DNA of 64,000 nucleotides. Origin: Candidatus Kapaibacterium sp. (GTDB lineage Bacteria > Bacteroidota > Ignavibacteria > Kapaibacteriales > UBA2268). The stretch covers positions 1,463,950 to 1,527,949 of the forward strand of contig CP058732.1 in the NCBI GenBank assembly GCA_013414795.1, given 5' to 3'. The notes under the pieces are model-generated. The model ran no database searches and had not been told where the DNA came from. It was given only the letters and a program-made list of their open reading frames with translations. The translations under genes were made by a program, and so were the position numbers. Shown piece after piece: positions 36,335 to 45,919 of this stretch; position 1 is the stretch's first letter, and every line of letters begins with the position of its first letter.

Positions 36335-38533
36335 CTAATAGAAAATTGTAAAGAGTATTCTAATGTTGCGACCAGGTTCAGGAAAAATTGATTTAATTCT
36401 TGATAGATGGTTATAGTATGTTTTATTAAAAATGTTGTCAATATTCAAATTTATTACTGCAAGGAGATTGTAAATCGAAAAAGGATATCGAAAATTCATC
36501 GAAAAGATTGTATAGCCTGGTGTTGGTTCTTCGAATTCACCGACTTTGTCTTGTTTGAAGGCGAATGTGTTTATTAGTTGAACTTCCAGTTGTTTGATTT
36601 TGTAATTGATTTCCAATGAGCCTTTGGCTGGTGGAATCAAAGGTAGATTGCTATTAGTTGTTATGTTTATGCCACGTGAAAAATTAAAGTGAAATGCCGA
36701 CGAAAGATTTTCGGTAACTTCAAAATTAGTATTAAACGAAAAGCCCAAATGTCTGGCTTTGGTGTTGGTGATTTGGTATATTGGAAGAAGTTGTGATACA
36801 CTTATTTTTCCAGTATTGACTGGATAGAGGAAATTTGTGAACTCGTACCAATAGTAAGAAGAATAGATTTCAATTTTATCTGTCTTGTAGGAGTATGAAA
36901 GTTCACCAAAAAATGCTTCTTCTTTTTTCAAATTACTACTTCCAATTTCAAATGAATATGCTGCAAGATGAGGTCCATTTGAATAAAGTTCTGTAACAGT
37001 TGGAAATCTTTCGTTTCTTCCTATGTTCAATCCAAGATACGAGTTTTTTCTAAAGTTGTGCATAACAAGAATAGAAAAGGAGAAGTTATTAAAAATTCTG
37101 CTTGAGGGCGCATTTTTTCGGAAATTTTCGTCCTTGTTCGGAACGTAATTCTTATGGTCGAAGCGGAAAGAATAATCTATAAAGTGGTTACCAATTTTAA
37201 TGTTTTGAAAAAATGAGACAGAAAACAATGTTGAAGAAACAGAGGGAGTAAAGACATAACCACCAAAATCATTGAAAGTTTTTTCAAATGTAAATCCTAA
37301 TGTATTTTCATTGAATATTCCAATTGGAAGAAAGTTAAAATTCAAATTCCCATAGTAATTTTTTAAAAGGAATTCTGCCCCGATTGCATTACTTTTTTCG
37401 TATTCGATATGATGGTAATAGCCCCTTGAAAAATTAAAATTAATAACATCAAGAAATGTGTGCAAGTGATAGAGAGACTTGAAATTTAAGGTTGTTTTTT
37501 CTAAATCGATATCAACACCTTTGGGATGGGCTCCAACAAAACCACCAGGCACCCCATACTTACTACGGAAAAAGTTTCCTTCAATCATACTGGAAAATTT
37601 TGAATTTTTGAAGCCCATAATTAAATCGCCAGACTTGCTTTTAAAGTAAGTGTTAGGTATAACGCCCTTGCCACTATGCATATCTTCTGCATTTCTAAAT
37701 CCAACACTTCCAGAGGAAAAGAAATTCCAAAGCGGTGTTTCAAATTTTATATTGTTTGCAAAGGCATTATAAGCAGATTCGTAAATACTGGTGGCATTCA
37801 AGGTAAATTCGTTCGGAGTTTCGGCAAGGTAATTTTTGGTACTTAAATTAACCAATCCGCCAAGAGCATTGTTTGCGAAGAGAAGCAGTTTTGGTCCCCG
37901 AATCAATTCAATTTTGCTGTAATTTATTGGATCTATTGCTGTTGAGTGATCTGGTGCTGTTGCGGAAAGATCCCTTACTGGTAAATTGTTTTCATAAATT
38001 GATAAATATTCAAGGCTTAAACCACGAAATACTGGTTTGGATGTGGCGGGTCCCATAGAACGAACAAAAATATCAGATTCGTTTTTCAAAGTTAAGCCAA
38101 GCGTAGATGAGATTGAAGTGATAAGTTCCTTGCCTTCTTTTGTTGTCTCGTAATTGTGAATTCGACGCAAGAAATCGTCATCTCTTTGAGACGAAATTAT
38201 AACTAATGGAAGAGAGTATTCTTTTGGTTCGATTCTAAATATATAATTAATCATTGGTTCAGTGATATTAATTTTAGATGAGAATTTCAAAAAGCCTTCT
38301 TTTGATATTTCAATTTCGATTTGATTGATTCCATCGGTAAGTTCCAATGAAAATACGCCAACCGAATCCGATTGCAAAATATTGGTGATAGTTTTTTGTT
38401 GAGTAATTTTTACAGTTGCTTGGCTAACTGGTAAGCCCGTTTTTTTATCGATAACTGTCCCTCGGAAAATCCGAGGGACAGCGAATGCCGAATGGACAGC
38501 AAATATCAAAAGCAAAAATATTCTTATTTTCAT
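36335..38533 (-). CDS. TonB-dependent outer membrane receptor
   Basis: This is a 732-residue protein with a signal peptide (MKIRIFLLLIFAVHSAFA) and an N-terminal carboxypeptidase-regulatory-like domain (about 20-105: FRGTVIDKKTGLPVSQATV). A plug domain (about 110-235: GPATSKPVFRGLSLEYLSIY, LIRGPKLLLFANNALGGLVN) and a 22-strand beta-barrel follow, ending in an aromatic residue (ILFTIFY). It imports a ligand too large or scarce for porins, powered by TonB. The two small genes upstream, one His-rich and one DUF2946-like, suggest a metal or metal complex. I chose the ATG at 38533, which starts the signal peptide and lies 13 bases after the preceding stop codon. Confidence 0.92.
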   Translation of the reverse strand: MKIRIFLLLIFAVHSAFAVPRIFRGTVIDKKTGLPVSQATVKITQQKTITNILQSDSVGVFSLELTDGINQIEIEISKEGFLKFSSKINITEPMINYIFRIEPKEYSLPLVIISSQRDDDFLRRIHNYETTKEGKELITSISSTLGLTLKNESDIFVRSMGPATSKPVFRGLSLEYLSIYENNLPVRDLSATAPDHSTAIDPINYSKIELIRGPKLLLFANNALGGLVNLSTKNYLAETPNEFTLNATSIYESAYNAFANNIKFETPLWNFFSSGSVGFRNAEDMHSGKGVIPNTYFKSKSGDLIMGFKNSKFSSMIEGNFFRSKYGVPGGFVGAHPKGVDIDLEKTTLNFKSLYHLHTFLDVINFNFSRGYYHHIEYEKSNAIGAEFLLKNYYGNLNFNFLPIGIFNENTLGFTFEKTFNDFGGYVFTPSVSSTLFSVSFFQNIKIGNHFIDYSFRFDHKNYVPNKDENFRKNAPSSRIFNNFSFSILVMHNFRKNSYLGLNIGRNERFPTVTELYSNGPHLAAYSFEIGSSNLKKEEAFFGELSYSYKTDKIEIYSSYYWYEFTNFLYPVNTGKISVSQLLPIYQITNTKARHLGFSFNTNFEVTENLSSAFHFNFSRGINITTNSNLPLIPPAKGSLEINYKIKQLEVQLINTFAFKQDKVGEFEEPTPGYTIFSMNFRYPFSIYNLLAVINLNIDNIFNKTYYNHLSRIKSIFPEPGRNIRILFTIFY

Positions 38534-38546
38534 ATTGCTTATGAGC

Positions 38547-39002
38547 CTATTTAACAACAAGAGGAACCTTGGGCGTTTTGAAGTCTGGATGATCGTAGTG
38601 ATTCAATCTAAATTCTACGAGCGTTTTGCCAGTCTTTATTCCTCGCATATTAAATTTATACTTCTCGTTGCTAACGAACGAAGCGGAAACGAGGGAAGTA
38701 TCGTCTAAAACCCAAGAAAAGTTTTTGCTATGCTCGGTTGGTGTTATGATTTCCCCATCAGTATCAATAAATTTCACTTCGAAAGTCATTTCTTGTTGGT
38801 ATGGAACAAGAAATTCTTTGGCGACTGTGGTATCAATTTGGGCATTAATAACTTTAAAGTAGGGCTTGTCCATATTGTATACAATTAATCCGATGGCTTC
38901 GGTGTGGTCGTGTTCATCTTCAAGCGTGTTCTTTTCTTTGCAAGATATTAAATTTAGAAAAGCAAAAATAATAGTTATTGCCACCGAAAATTTTGTTTTC
39001 AT
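38547..39002 (-). CDS. Lipoprotein with His-rich N-terminus, TonB receptor companion
   Basis: This is a 151-residue protein with a signal peptide ending LNLISC, a good lipobox. The mature N-terminus contains EDEHDHTEAIG, a likely metal-binding stretch, followed by a beta-rich Ig-like domain (FEVKFIDTDGEIITP, KTGKTLVEFRLNHYDHPDF). It lies directly before the TonB-dependent receptor gene and should be co-transcribed. It may hand a metal ion to the receptor. I know no firm family name for it. Confidence 0.8.
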   Translation of the reverse strand: MKTKFSVAITIIFAFLNLISCKEKNTLEDEHDHTEAIGLIVYNMDKPYFKVINAQIDTTVAKEFLVPYQQEMTFEVKFIDTDGEIITPTEHSKNFSWVLDDTSLVSASFVSNEKYKFNMRGIKTGKTLVEFRLNHYDHPDFKTPKVPLVVK

Positions 39003-39101
39003 ATTTCCTCCTAATTTTTTTATAATGTTTAAATTATAAAGTTTAAAAACTTGTGGAATTTGAGCAAAACAGTAAAAGCGAAATTGGAATTGTAACTTTG
39101 T

Positions 39102-39431
39102 TCAAGAAGGAAGGGGTGGGCTTCTAATCGATTTATCATCGATTGAAGTAATGGTTTTAAAGCCTAATACTGGGAAGAGACAAATGTCAGATGTACTATC
39201 GAAAAGTAAATTCGGTATCTTTTGAAAAAAAGAATTGTTAAGAGTTGCAAGAAATTCTTCAAGAAGACAGTTGTAATAATTTATGGATGAGTTCTTTTGA
39301 AAATTTACAATCTTTGGATTGTTTTCTTCAATAATTTTGAAACTGTGGAAGTGTAATAGTTCAAGGTTTGCAGTTATAGTTATAAATGCAAACCAAAAAA
39401 CAAAGAATTTTTTGATGAACTCTTTTCCCAT
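39102..39431 (-). CDS. Small membrane-anchored protein, possibly DUF2946-like
   Basis: This is a 109-residue protein with one N-terminal hydrophobic helix, then LELLHFHSF, and an ending SIRSPPLPS. Short proteins with a His-containing segment and an 'R-x-PP' C-terminus (DUF2946-like) are often encoded before TonB receptors for metals. The start ATG is 71 bases from the divergent plsY start, so the two promoters share this gap. The family call is weak; the coding call rests on the context and the signal-like start. Confidence 0.6.
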   Translation of the reverse strand: MGKEFIKKFFVFWFAFITITANLELLHFHSFKIIEENNPKIVNFQKNSSINYYNCLLEEFLATLNNSFFQKIPNLLFDSTSDICLFPVLGFKTITSIDDKSIRSPPLPS

Positions 39432-39502
39432 AAAAATAGAATTTAAAACTTACAAACGAAGTGTTATTTTTGTTATTTTTGAAATCTATTTGAAAATCAA
39501 AA

Positions 39503-40180
39503 ATGGCGATAATCTTACTGGGTGTGGTGTTAAGTTATCTTATTGGGTCCTTCCCAACTGCTGTAATTGTCAGCAAGTTATTCTTTGGATTTGATATCCG
39601 CACTCGTGGTAGCGGGAATATGGGGAGTACGAATGCCTTTCGTCAACTTGGTGTTTTCTGGGGTATTGTTGTTCAATTAGTCGATATCCTGAAAGGTTAT
39701 GCCCCGACTTTCTTTATTTCCAAATTTGTTGTAAATAATTTAGGAAATGACATAACATTTTCGCTCGGTGGGGAATTCACCTTTATGCTTTTGTTTGGTT
39801 TTTGTGCAGTTGCTGGGCACATTTGGTCAATTTTTGTTGGCTTTAAAGGTGGCAAAGGAATCAATACTGCTTTGGGTATGCTTCTTGCGATAACACCATT
39901 AGAAGTTGGGATTTGTTTGGTAGTTTTTCTGCTTGCTTTTATTTCTTCTGGATATGTTTCATTGGGTTCTTTGCTTGCTTCTTTAACATATCCAATTGTG
40001 ATTGCTATTCGGGGCTTGGTGTTCGGGCACAAATATTTAAATTTCACTGGCTTATTGATTTTTTCGATTTTGCTTTTAAGTTTAATTGTTTTCACTCACA
40101 GAAGTAATATTAAAAGGATTGTTCAAGGGACAGAAAACAAATTTGAAAAGTTTCATATTATAAAGTTCAAGAGAAAGTAA
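39503..40180 (+). CDS. plsY: Glycerol-3-phosphate acyltransferase PlsY
   Basis: This is a 225-residue inner-membrane protein with several helices. It transfers an acyl group from acyl-phosphate to glycerol-3-phosphate, the first step of phospholipid synthesis. The three PlsY motifs are visible: SYLIGSFPTA with RTRGSGNMGSTNAFR (about 10-53), the GFKGGKGINTALG loop (about 115) and the polar segment near residue 180. Its TAA overlaps the ATG of gpsA, which makes the substrate, so the two steps are coupled in one operon. Confidence 0.95.
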   Translation: MAIILLGVVLSYLIGSFPTAVIVSKLFFGFDIRTRGSGNMGSTNAFRQLGVFWGIVVQLVDILKGYAPTFFISKFVVNNLGNDITFSLGGEFTFMLLFGFCAVAGHIWSIFVGFKGGKGINTALGMLLAITPLEVGICLVVFLLAFISSGYVSLGSLLASLTYPIVIAIRGLVFGHKYLNFTGLLIFSILLLSLIVFTHRSNIKRIVQGTENKFEKFHIIKFKRK

Positions 40181-41178
40181 TGATAAAACGGATTGGAATT
40201 GTTGGGATTGGTGCTTGGGCAAGTGCAATTGCTATTCTGCTGGCGGAAAATGGATTATCGGTTACCGTTTGGTCCCAAGAGATTGACCTCATCGAAGAAA
40301 TTAGCACCAAGCGGGAGAACAAAAAATATTTAAAAGGGGTGCAATTTCCAAGAAAAGTTTCTTTCACAATTGATGAGAACCAACTTGCACTTTGCGATTT
40401 AATTATCCAAGCGATACCCACCCAATTCATTCGTCAAGTTTTTAGTAGAATAGGAATTCCAATTGCTTTCAAACCGATATTAAATGTTGCGAAAGGTATT
40501 GAAAAAGGTACTTTTAAAAGGGTATCCGAAATTCTTAAAGATTTCGATGTTGGAGATGATGATTATGCGATACTCACAGGTCCCAGCCACGCCGAAGAAG
40601 TTGTCAAGCGGGTGCCTACTGCTGTTGTGGTTGCTTCTAAAAATGCGAAATTGCGAGAAGAAGTACAGAAGTTGTTCACCAATGTTTACTTTCGGGTGTA
40701 TACATCAGATGATGTTATTGGCTGTGAGTTAGGTGGTTCTTTGAAAAATGTTATAGCTATTGCTGCTGGAATTATTGATGGCTTGGAACTTGGGGACAAC
40801 TCGAAAGCAGCATTAATCACACGTGGGTTAGCAGAAATAACACGACTTGGAACGGCAATGGGCGCAAATCCATTGACCTTTGCTGGGCTTTCTGGCTTAG
40901 GCGATTTGATAGTTACCTGCAATAGCAAATACAGTAGGAATAGGTATGTCGGAGAGCAAATTGCAAAAGGGCGAAAACTTGAGGAGATTGTCAAAAGTAT
41001 GAATGCAGTTGCCGAAGGAGTAGATACCACAATTTCTGCCTATCAGTTAAGTTTAAAGCAGAAAGTCGAACTACCAATCACAAAAAAAGTATACGAAATC
41101 CTTTTCGAAAATTTAGAACCAAGAAATGCAATTTTGGAATTAATGACACGAGAGGCTAAACCCGAGGTTTGGAGATAG
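40180..41178 (+). CDS. gpsA: Glycerol-3-phosphate dehydrogenase [NAD(P)+]
   Basis: This is a 332-residue cytoplasmic enzyme that reduces dihydroxyacetone phosphate to glycerol-3-phosphate. The N-terminal nucleotide motif is GIVGIGAWASAIA, with Ile where Gly-x-Gly-x-x-Gly would have another small residue. The catalytic Lys lies in GGSLKNVIAIAAG (about 186-198), and substrate-binding residues lie in TFAGLSGLGDLIVTC and KYSRNR. The start overlaps plsY by one base. The last 23 bases overlap the 3' end of the convergent symporter gene. Confidence 0.95.
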   Translation: MIKRIGIVGIGAWASAIAILLAENGLSVTVWSQEIDLIEEISTKRENKKYLKGVQFPRKVSFTIDENQLALCDLIIQAIPTQFIRQVFSRIGIPIAFKPILNVAKGIEKGTFKRVSEILKDFDVGDDDYAILTGPSHAEEVVKRVPTAVVVASKNAKLREEVQKLFTNVYFRVYTSDDVIGCELGGSLKNVIAIAAGIIDGLELGDNSKAALITRGLAEITRLGTAMGANPLTFAGLSGLGDLIVTCNSKYSRNRYVGEQIAKGRKLEEIVKSMNAVAEGVDTTISAYQLSLKQKVELPITKKVYEILFENLEPRNAILELMTREAKPEVWR

Positions 41179-42595
41179 CCAATTCCTTCCTTTTGTTAAC
41201 AATGTAAAACAAAACAGTAAGAATCGTAGACCATAGAAAACCAAAGACCATTGGTTCGAAGAAAAAAAGTGCTTGCAACAATAAATAATCATCTTTGATG
41301 ATTTCCTTCATAAATGTGAATAGAAGAGTAATGATTGCCGAAGATGTAATAATAATATTTGCTTGTTTGGGTATAATAATTTTTCTATTGGTGAAACTAA
41401 ACAACAAAGGATAAAATAGAGAAGGAACAGCAATTGACGATGTTTTGTAAATGATATCAATTGCAGATGGAATTAGGTAGGCAATCAGTATTGATGAAAT
41501 TGCCGTAAAAAGTAATCCAATTCTTATTCTGGTTTTAAGATTTAAATTTGTCCCGATTTTAAAGTATTCAAAAATGTCTTTTCCTATTATAAGAGCAGAA
41601 AGGAAAGTGTAACTTTCGAGGGTGGAAATAATTGTCGCCAGCATTGAGACAAGAACTATAGATTTAAATATGGTGGGAACAACTTTTTCAAGTAAAATGG
41701 GGTAAGTATATAAAGGGTCAATATTTGCAATGGTTAACTTTGCAATTAAACCAATGACAATTGTCATTGAATCGAATATAAGCCAGAAAAAAATTGAAAG
41801 AAAAATACCTTTTTGAGCGATATTGAAGGATTTTACCGAAGTACATCTTTGGTAAAAACTTGGGTCAACAAAAGTTTGTAAGGAAATGAAGATCCAAGTA
41901 ACAAGAAATTGCCAAGAAACGTCGCCAAAAAATTTTAAGTGGGATTGGGGAAGTTCTTGAAATTTAATAAAATCGAAATTGACACTTGATAGAGAAAAAT
42001 AAAGAAAAATTGCAAAGCCAAGGTACATTAAGATGAATTGGAATGTGTTTGTAAAAATATTTGATTTAAATCCACCATAGGCAATATACAGAAAACTTAT
42101 TAATGTTCCAATTATTATTGAAATAAAGAGATTTAAGTCAGTAAACATATTTACAAACACACCTACCATAAGAACATAAACAGAAGGGAATGTAATAATT
42201 AACATCACAATTGAAGCAACAACACCAGAAGTCTTTCCGAATTTAGAAGCAATTTGTTCTGCAATGGTTTGACTTGGAGAAGTTCTTATTCTTTTGCTAA
42301 GTAACAAAGCATATACAAATGCAGAAAAATAATAAACAATACCAAAGCAGAACCAAGCCACTAAGCCATAGCGGTACACAAATTCACCAATTCCCAAAAT
42401 GTTTCCGTACCAAGTTGCTACAAGTGATGCAACAAAAAATGGAAGTGTAAGTTTTCGTCCCGCAAATAGATAATCGGCTTCGCTTTCATTTACTTTTTTG
42501 CTACTTTTTTGGGAAACAAAAAAACCAATGAATGTCAGAAGTAAGTAATAAGAGGCAATTATAAGAATGTCCCAAAAAGATAAACTTATTTTCAT
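41156..42595 (-). CDS. Sodium:solute symporter family transporter
   Basis: This is a 479-residue SSS-family (SLC5-like) protein with about 13 membrane helices. Family landmarks are the N-terminal GRKLTLPFFVASLVATWYG (about 46-64), SPSQTIAEQIASKFGK (about 105) and VSMLATIISTLESYTFLSALIIGKDIF (about 316-342), which holds the sodium-site serine/threonine residues. The substrate is unknown; sugars, proline, solutes such as pantothenate or others are all possible. The gene is convergent with gpsA and their coding ends overlap by 23 bases. Confidence 0.88.
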   Translation of the reverse strand: MKISLSFWDILIIASYYLLLTFIGFFVSQKSSKKVNESEADYLFAGRKLTLPFFVASLVATWYGNILGIGEFVYRYGLVAWFCFGIVYYFSAFVYALLLSKRIRTSPSQTIAEQIASKFGKTSGVVASIVMLIITFPSVYVLMVGVFVNMFTDLNLFISIIIGTLISFLYIAYGGFKSNIFTNTFQFILMYLGFAIFLYFSLSSVNFDFIKFQELPQSHLKFFGDVSWQFLVTWIFISLQTFVDPSFYQRCTSVKSFNIAQKGIFLSIFFWLIFDSMTIVIGLIAKLTIANIDPLYTYPILLEKVVPTIFKSIVLVSMLATIISTLESYTFLSALIIGKDIFEYFKIGTNLNLKTRIRIGLLFTAISSILIAYLIPSAIDIIYKTSSIAVPSLFYPLLFSFTNRKIIIPKQANIIITSSAIITLLFTFMKEIIKDDYLLLQALFFFEPMVFGFLWSTILTVLFYIVNKRKELAISKPRV

Positions 42596-42704
42596 TTTAA
42601 AAAAAATACAAAATTATTCAAACCAAAACTAACGAGTTTAAATTGGTCCAAAAGCAATATTTTAATTAATTTGCAGTCTTGGAAGGTAATAAAATCGTTA
42701 AAAA

Positions 42705-44810
42705 ATGAAAAAAATTTTGGCAATACTATTAATTCTTTTTGTTGCGGGTTGCAAACACTATGAAAATTTTACAACCTATTTCAATACATATTACAATGCC
42801 CAAAGATTAATGAAAGAATCGGAAGATGAATTCGAGTACCAAGATACAAAACTGAAAGCCCAACCGAAAGTTGTTTTTCCAGACGAGTATTTACAACCAG
42901 TTGAAATGACTACCAGCGGACCCCCGCCATTTATGCAAGAATTTATTATTTCGCCCTTGAAACTACAACCAGTTAAAACCAAATTGGATTCAATAATTAT
43001 CAAAGGTTCTAAAATTTTATCTCGGAAATCCAAAAGCAATTATGTCGAAGGTTCTATCTACTTGATGGCAAAATCCTATTTTTACAAGAATGAATGGTTA
43101 CCATCGCAAATAAAATGTAGCGAGTTGATAGATAAATTTCCAGAAGGCGACCTTTCCCCCGATGCCCACTTGCTTTATGCAAAGAATTTACTGATTCAAA
43201 GAAAATTTTATAGCGGAAAATTGTTGCTTTCAAGAACTATCGACATTGCTTGGCAAAAGGAAAGGTACGACATTCTTTCGGAAGCCTTTCGTTTGCAAGC
43301 CGAACTTGCTTTGTACGAAAACGATGTAAAAGGTGCAGTAAAACCGTACAAACAAGCAATTGCCCAAAGCGACAACAACTTCTATCGTTCCAATTGGCAA
43401 TTCGACCTTGCTTCGATTTATTACCGTTTGGGAGACTGGCAGAATGCTCTGGAAAATTTTCAAAAAGTTAGGAAGTACAGTCCCGATTATCTCACCCTTT
43501 ACTCTTCATACTACTATGAAGCATTGTGTTTAATTCGCTTAGGAAAGTACGACCAAGCCGAAGAAATCTTAAAGAAATTAGACGAGGACCAAAAGTATCA
43601 AGAATGGAAAGCATATACACATTCTGGGTTTATGCTTTCTGCTTTGTTAAAAGGGGATTCAGCCTCTTTCCGTAAACTTGAAATCAAAGCCGATTCAGCA
43701 TTTAAAGTTTCTCCTCCGTTGCTTATTGTATATTACGAGAAAGGATTAATAGAGTATAACAAGGGAAACTATCTTGAAGCCCGAAAGTATTTTGCGAGGG
43801 CAAGGAATTTGCGAACACCAGTGTATGCTTCCGCAGATAAAATGTATAATTTGTTGAACAATTGGGAACAAAAGATTAAGTTTGCACAACCATTGCTTTC
43901 GAAATATGAAAAGGGTGAGGAATTAACTGATACTTCTCGAATGTTTCTTGCTGGAATGTTGTATGAACTTGGGGCGAATTTCGAAAGACTTGGGTTTATG
44001 GATTCAACTATAAAGTATTATAAAATTGCTTGTGAAGTTGCTCCCAGTTTTGATACTAATTCTGCTCGTTATATTTATTCCTATGCGAGAGTAATTTCAG
44101 ACAAAAATCTTTATTTATCTGATAGTTTAAAGGAAGTTATAGTTGAACGATATCCATTAACAGAATTTGGCAAAGAAGTTTTGAAAGAACTTGGATATAC
44201 AAGCAATTACGTCATCGATACAACATACGAATTAATGACTTCTGGTTTACGATTGATTAAAAACAACGAAATAGAGTTTGGTTTAAACCAACTTAAATTG
44301 CTATTCAATAAATATCCAACAAATAAATTTGCCCCACGTGCCTTGTATGTAATTGGGCATACGTACGAGCGAAAGTTGTTTAATTACGATAGCGCTTTTT
44401 ATTATTATAAAATTTTAATTGATAGTTTTCCAGAAAGTATCTATGCGAAGGATGTTAAACTCGCAATAACTTATTATTTGGCAGTTCAAAGTGGCCAACC
44501 AATTCCAGATTCATTGAAGGAACGCGAACTTCCACCTCGAACACCTTTTGGACCAGTTAAAGGGTTTGAAATTCCTCCTCCGCCACAACAATCCAAAATT
44601 GAAAAGAAAGAAGAAAATAAAGATGGATTTAATCCCTTAGATTATTTCAAAGACCCAAGCAAAATCATCAAAGATGCTAAACAAATCATTTCTCCCGACG
44701 ATTTAGTTCCAAATGTGAATTTACCCAAGAATCCCTTGGATGAGTTTAAGAAAAAAGATTCTACCAATGTTCCCCAACCAGAACCAGATGTAGAAAAACC
44801 AAAGAGATAG
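42705..44810 (+). CDS. TPR-repeat outer-membrane lipoprotein (PorW/SprE-like)
   Basis: This is a 701-residue lipoprotein: the signal peptide ends FVAGC. The mature N-terminus reads YFNTYYNAQRLMKESE, similar to gliding and type IX secretion lipoproteins of the SprE/PorW kind. At least eight TPR-like helical hairpins span residues about 100-600 (for example ALENFQKVRKYSPDY and AFYYYKILIDSFPES). A Pro-, Lys- and Asp-rich tail ends the protein. Two T9SS cargo proteins in the window make a role in T9SS plausible, but the match is by eye only. It leads a run of eleven co-directional genes and the histidine kinase gene starts 4 bases after it. Confidence 0.78.
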   Translation: MKKILAILLILFVAGCKHYENFTTYFNTYYNAQRLMKESEDEFEYQDTKLKAQPKVVFPDEYLQPVEMTTSGPPPFMQEFIISPLKLQPVKTKLDSIIIKGSKILSRKSKSNYVEGSIYLMAKSYFYKNEWLPSQIKCSELIDKFPEGDLSPDAHLLYAKNLLIQRKFYSGKLLLSRTIDIAWQKERYDILSEAFRLQAELALYENDVKGAVKPYKQAIAQSDNNFYRSNWQFDLASIYYRLGDWQNALENFQKVRKYSPDYLTLYSSYYYEALCLIRLGKYDQAEEILKKLDEDQKYQEWKAYTHSGFMLSALLKGDSASFRKLEIKADSAFKVSPPLLIVYYEKGLIEYNKGNYLEARKYFARARNLRTPVYASADKMYNLLNNWEQKIKFAQPLLSKYEKGEELTDTSRMFLAGMLYELGANFERLGFMDSTIKYYKIACEVAPSFDTNSARYIYSYARVISDKNLYLSDSLKEVIVERYPLTEFGKEVLKELGYTSNYVIDTTYELMTSGLRLIKNNEIEFGLNQLKLLFNKYPTNKFAPRALYVIGHTYERKLFNYDSAFYYYKILIDSFPESIYAKDVKLAITYYLAVQSGQPIPDSLKERELPPRTPFGPVKGFEIPPPPQQSKIEKKEENKDGFNPLDYFKDPSKIIKDAKQIISPDDLVPNVNLPKNPLDEFKKKDSTNVPQPEPDVEKPKR

Positions 44811-44814
44811 GAAT

Positions 44815-45861
44815 ATGGTAACAATTCCAACAGAGATTTTCAGATTGTATTTTGAAGAGTCGAATGATGCAATTTTGTTAATTGATGGTTCAAATTGGAA
44901 GTTGCTTGCTGCCAACAAGTTTGCACAAAAATTGTTTGGATTGTCTGAAGATGATGTCAGCAAAACTACATTTCCACAATTTAAAAGAATTATTAAACTG
45001 GCTCGAAGGGACAATACCGAAAGCGTATTCACAGAATTGACACTCGATACAAAAGATTTCGGAGAGGTTAGAGTTGACATCTATGCGAAATTAATCGAAT
45101 GGGATGGCAAACAAATTATCGTTGCAACCTGTCGCAATGTTGCCGACCATTACTTTATGAGCGAGAAACTTGTGCAAACGGACAAACTTGTCCTTCTTGG
45201 TCAAATTAGTGCTTCTTTGGTGCACGAAATTCGCAATCCTCTTGCAGCAATTAATCTTAATTTGCAACTAATGAACCGTGCCGTTGGAGATAACAAGGAA
45301 TTACAATCCTATATTAGTTCTGCATTGCAAGGTGTCGAGCGAATTTCAAAATTAATCGATGTTACACTTGGTTTTTCTCGCCAGTCGACACCTCAAATTG
45401 AAGAAATCAATCTTAACGCGATTGTTATAAACACTGTTGATTTGATGAACCATTTGATGAAAAAAAAGGAAATTTCCATAACTTTCGATTTGAAAAAGGA
45501 CATTCCTCCAATTTCTGCTGATCCCAAGCATATACAACAAATATTAATCAATTTGATTTCAAATTCAATCGATGCAGTTGAAGGGAATGGAAAAATTATT
45601 CTTAAGACATTTCTTGAAGAATCTGCGGAAATTAAAGAAAAATTCGTTTGCATAAGTGTTGAAGATAATGGTGTTGGTATTCCAGAAGAAGACCTTGACA
45701 AAATATTCAATCCTTTCTTTACCAAAAAGCCTAATGGAACTGGCTTAGGAATGGCAATTACTCAAAAATTACTTTATAAATATAACGGAACAATTATTGT
45801 CAGCAGTAAGCCTGGACAAGGGACAAAAATTATTATTAAATTTCCATTCGTTCAAGATTAG
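44815..45861 (+). CDS. PAS-domain sensor histidine kinase (NtrB-like)
   Basis: This is a 348-residue soluble kinase. A PAS domain covers about 5-115, then the dimerisation/phospho-acceptor helix with His137 (LVHEIRNPLAAINLN). The ATPase domain has N-box INLISNSIDAVEG, G1 VEDNGVGIP and G2 GTGLGMAI. There are no membrane helices, so it senses a cytoplasmic signal. The NtrC-type regulator gene follows after 58 bases and is the obvious phosphorylation partner. Confidence 0.93.
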   Translation: MVTIPTEIFRLYFEESNDAILLIDGSNWKLLAANKFAQKLFGLSEDDVSKTTFPQFKRIIKLARRDNTESVFTELTLDTKDFGEVRVDIYAKLIEWDGKQIIVATCRNVADHYFMSEKLVQTDKLVLLGQISASLVHEIRNPLAAINLNLQLMNRAVGDNKELQSYISSALQGVERISKLIDVTLGFSRQSTPQIEEINLNAIVINTVDLMNHLMKKKEISITFDLKKDIPPISADPKHIQQILINLISNSIDAVEGNGKIILKTFLEESAEIKEKFVCISVEDNGVGIPEEDLDKIFNPFFTKKPNGTGLGMAITQKLLYKYNGTIIVSSKPGQGTKIIIKFPFVQD

Positions 45862-45919
45862 AAATTAGAAAAAAGTTATTATTTTTGAGTTAATTTTTTT
45901 AATAACAAACAGAATACGA

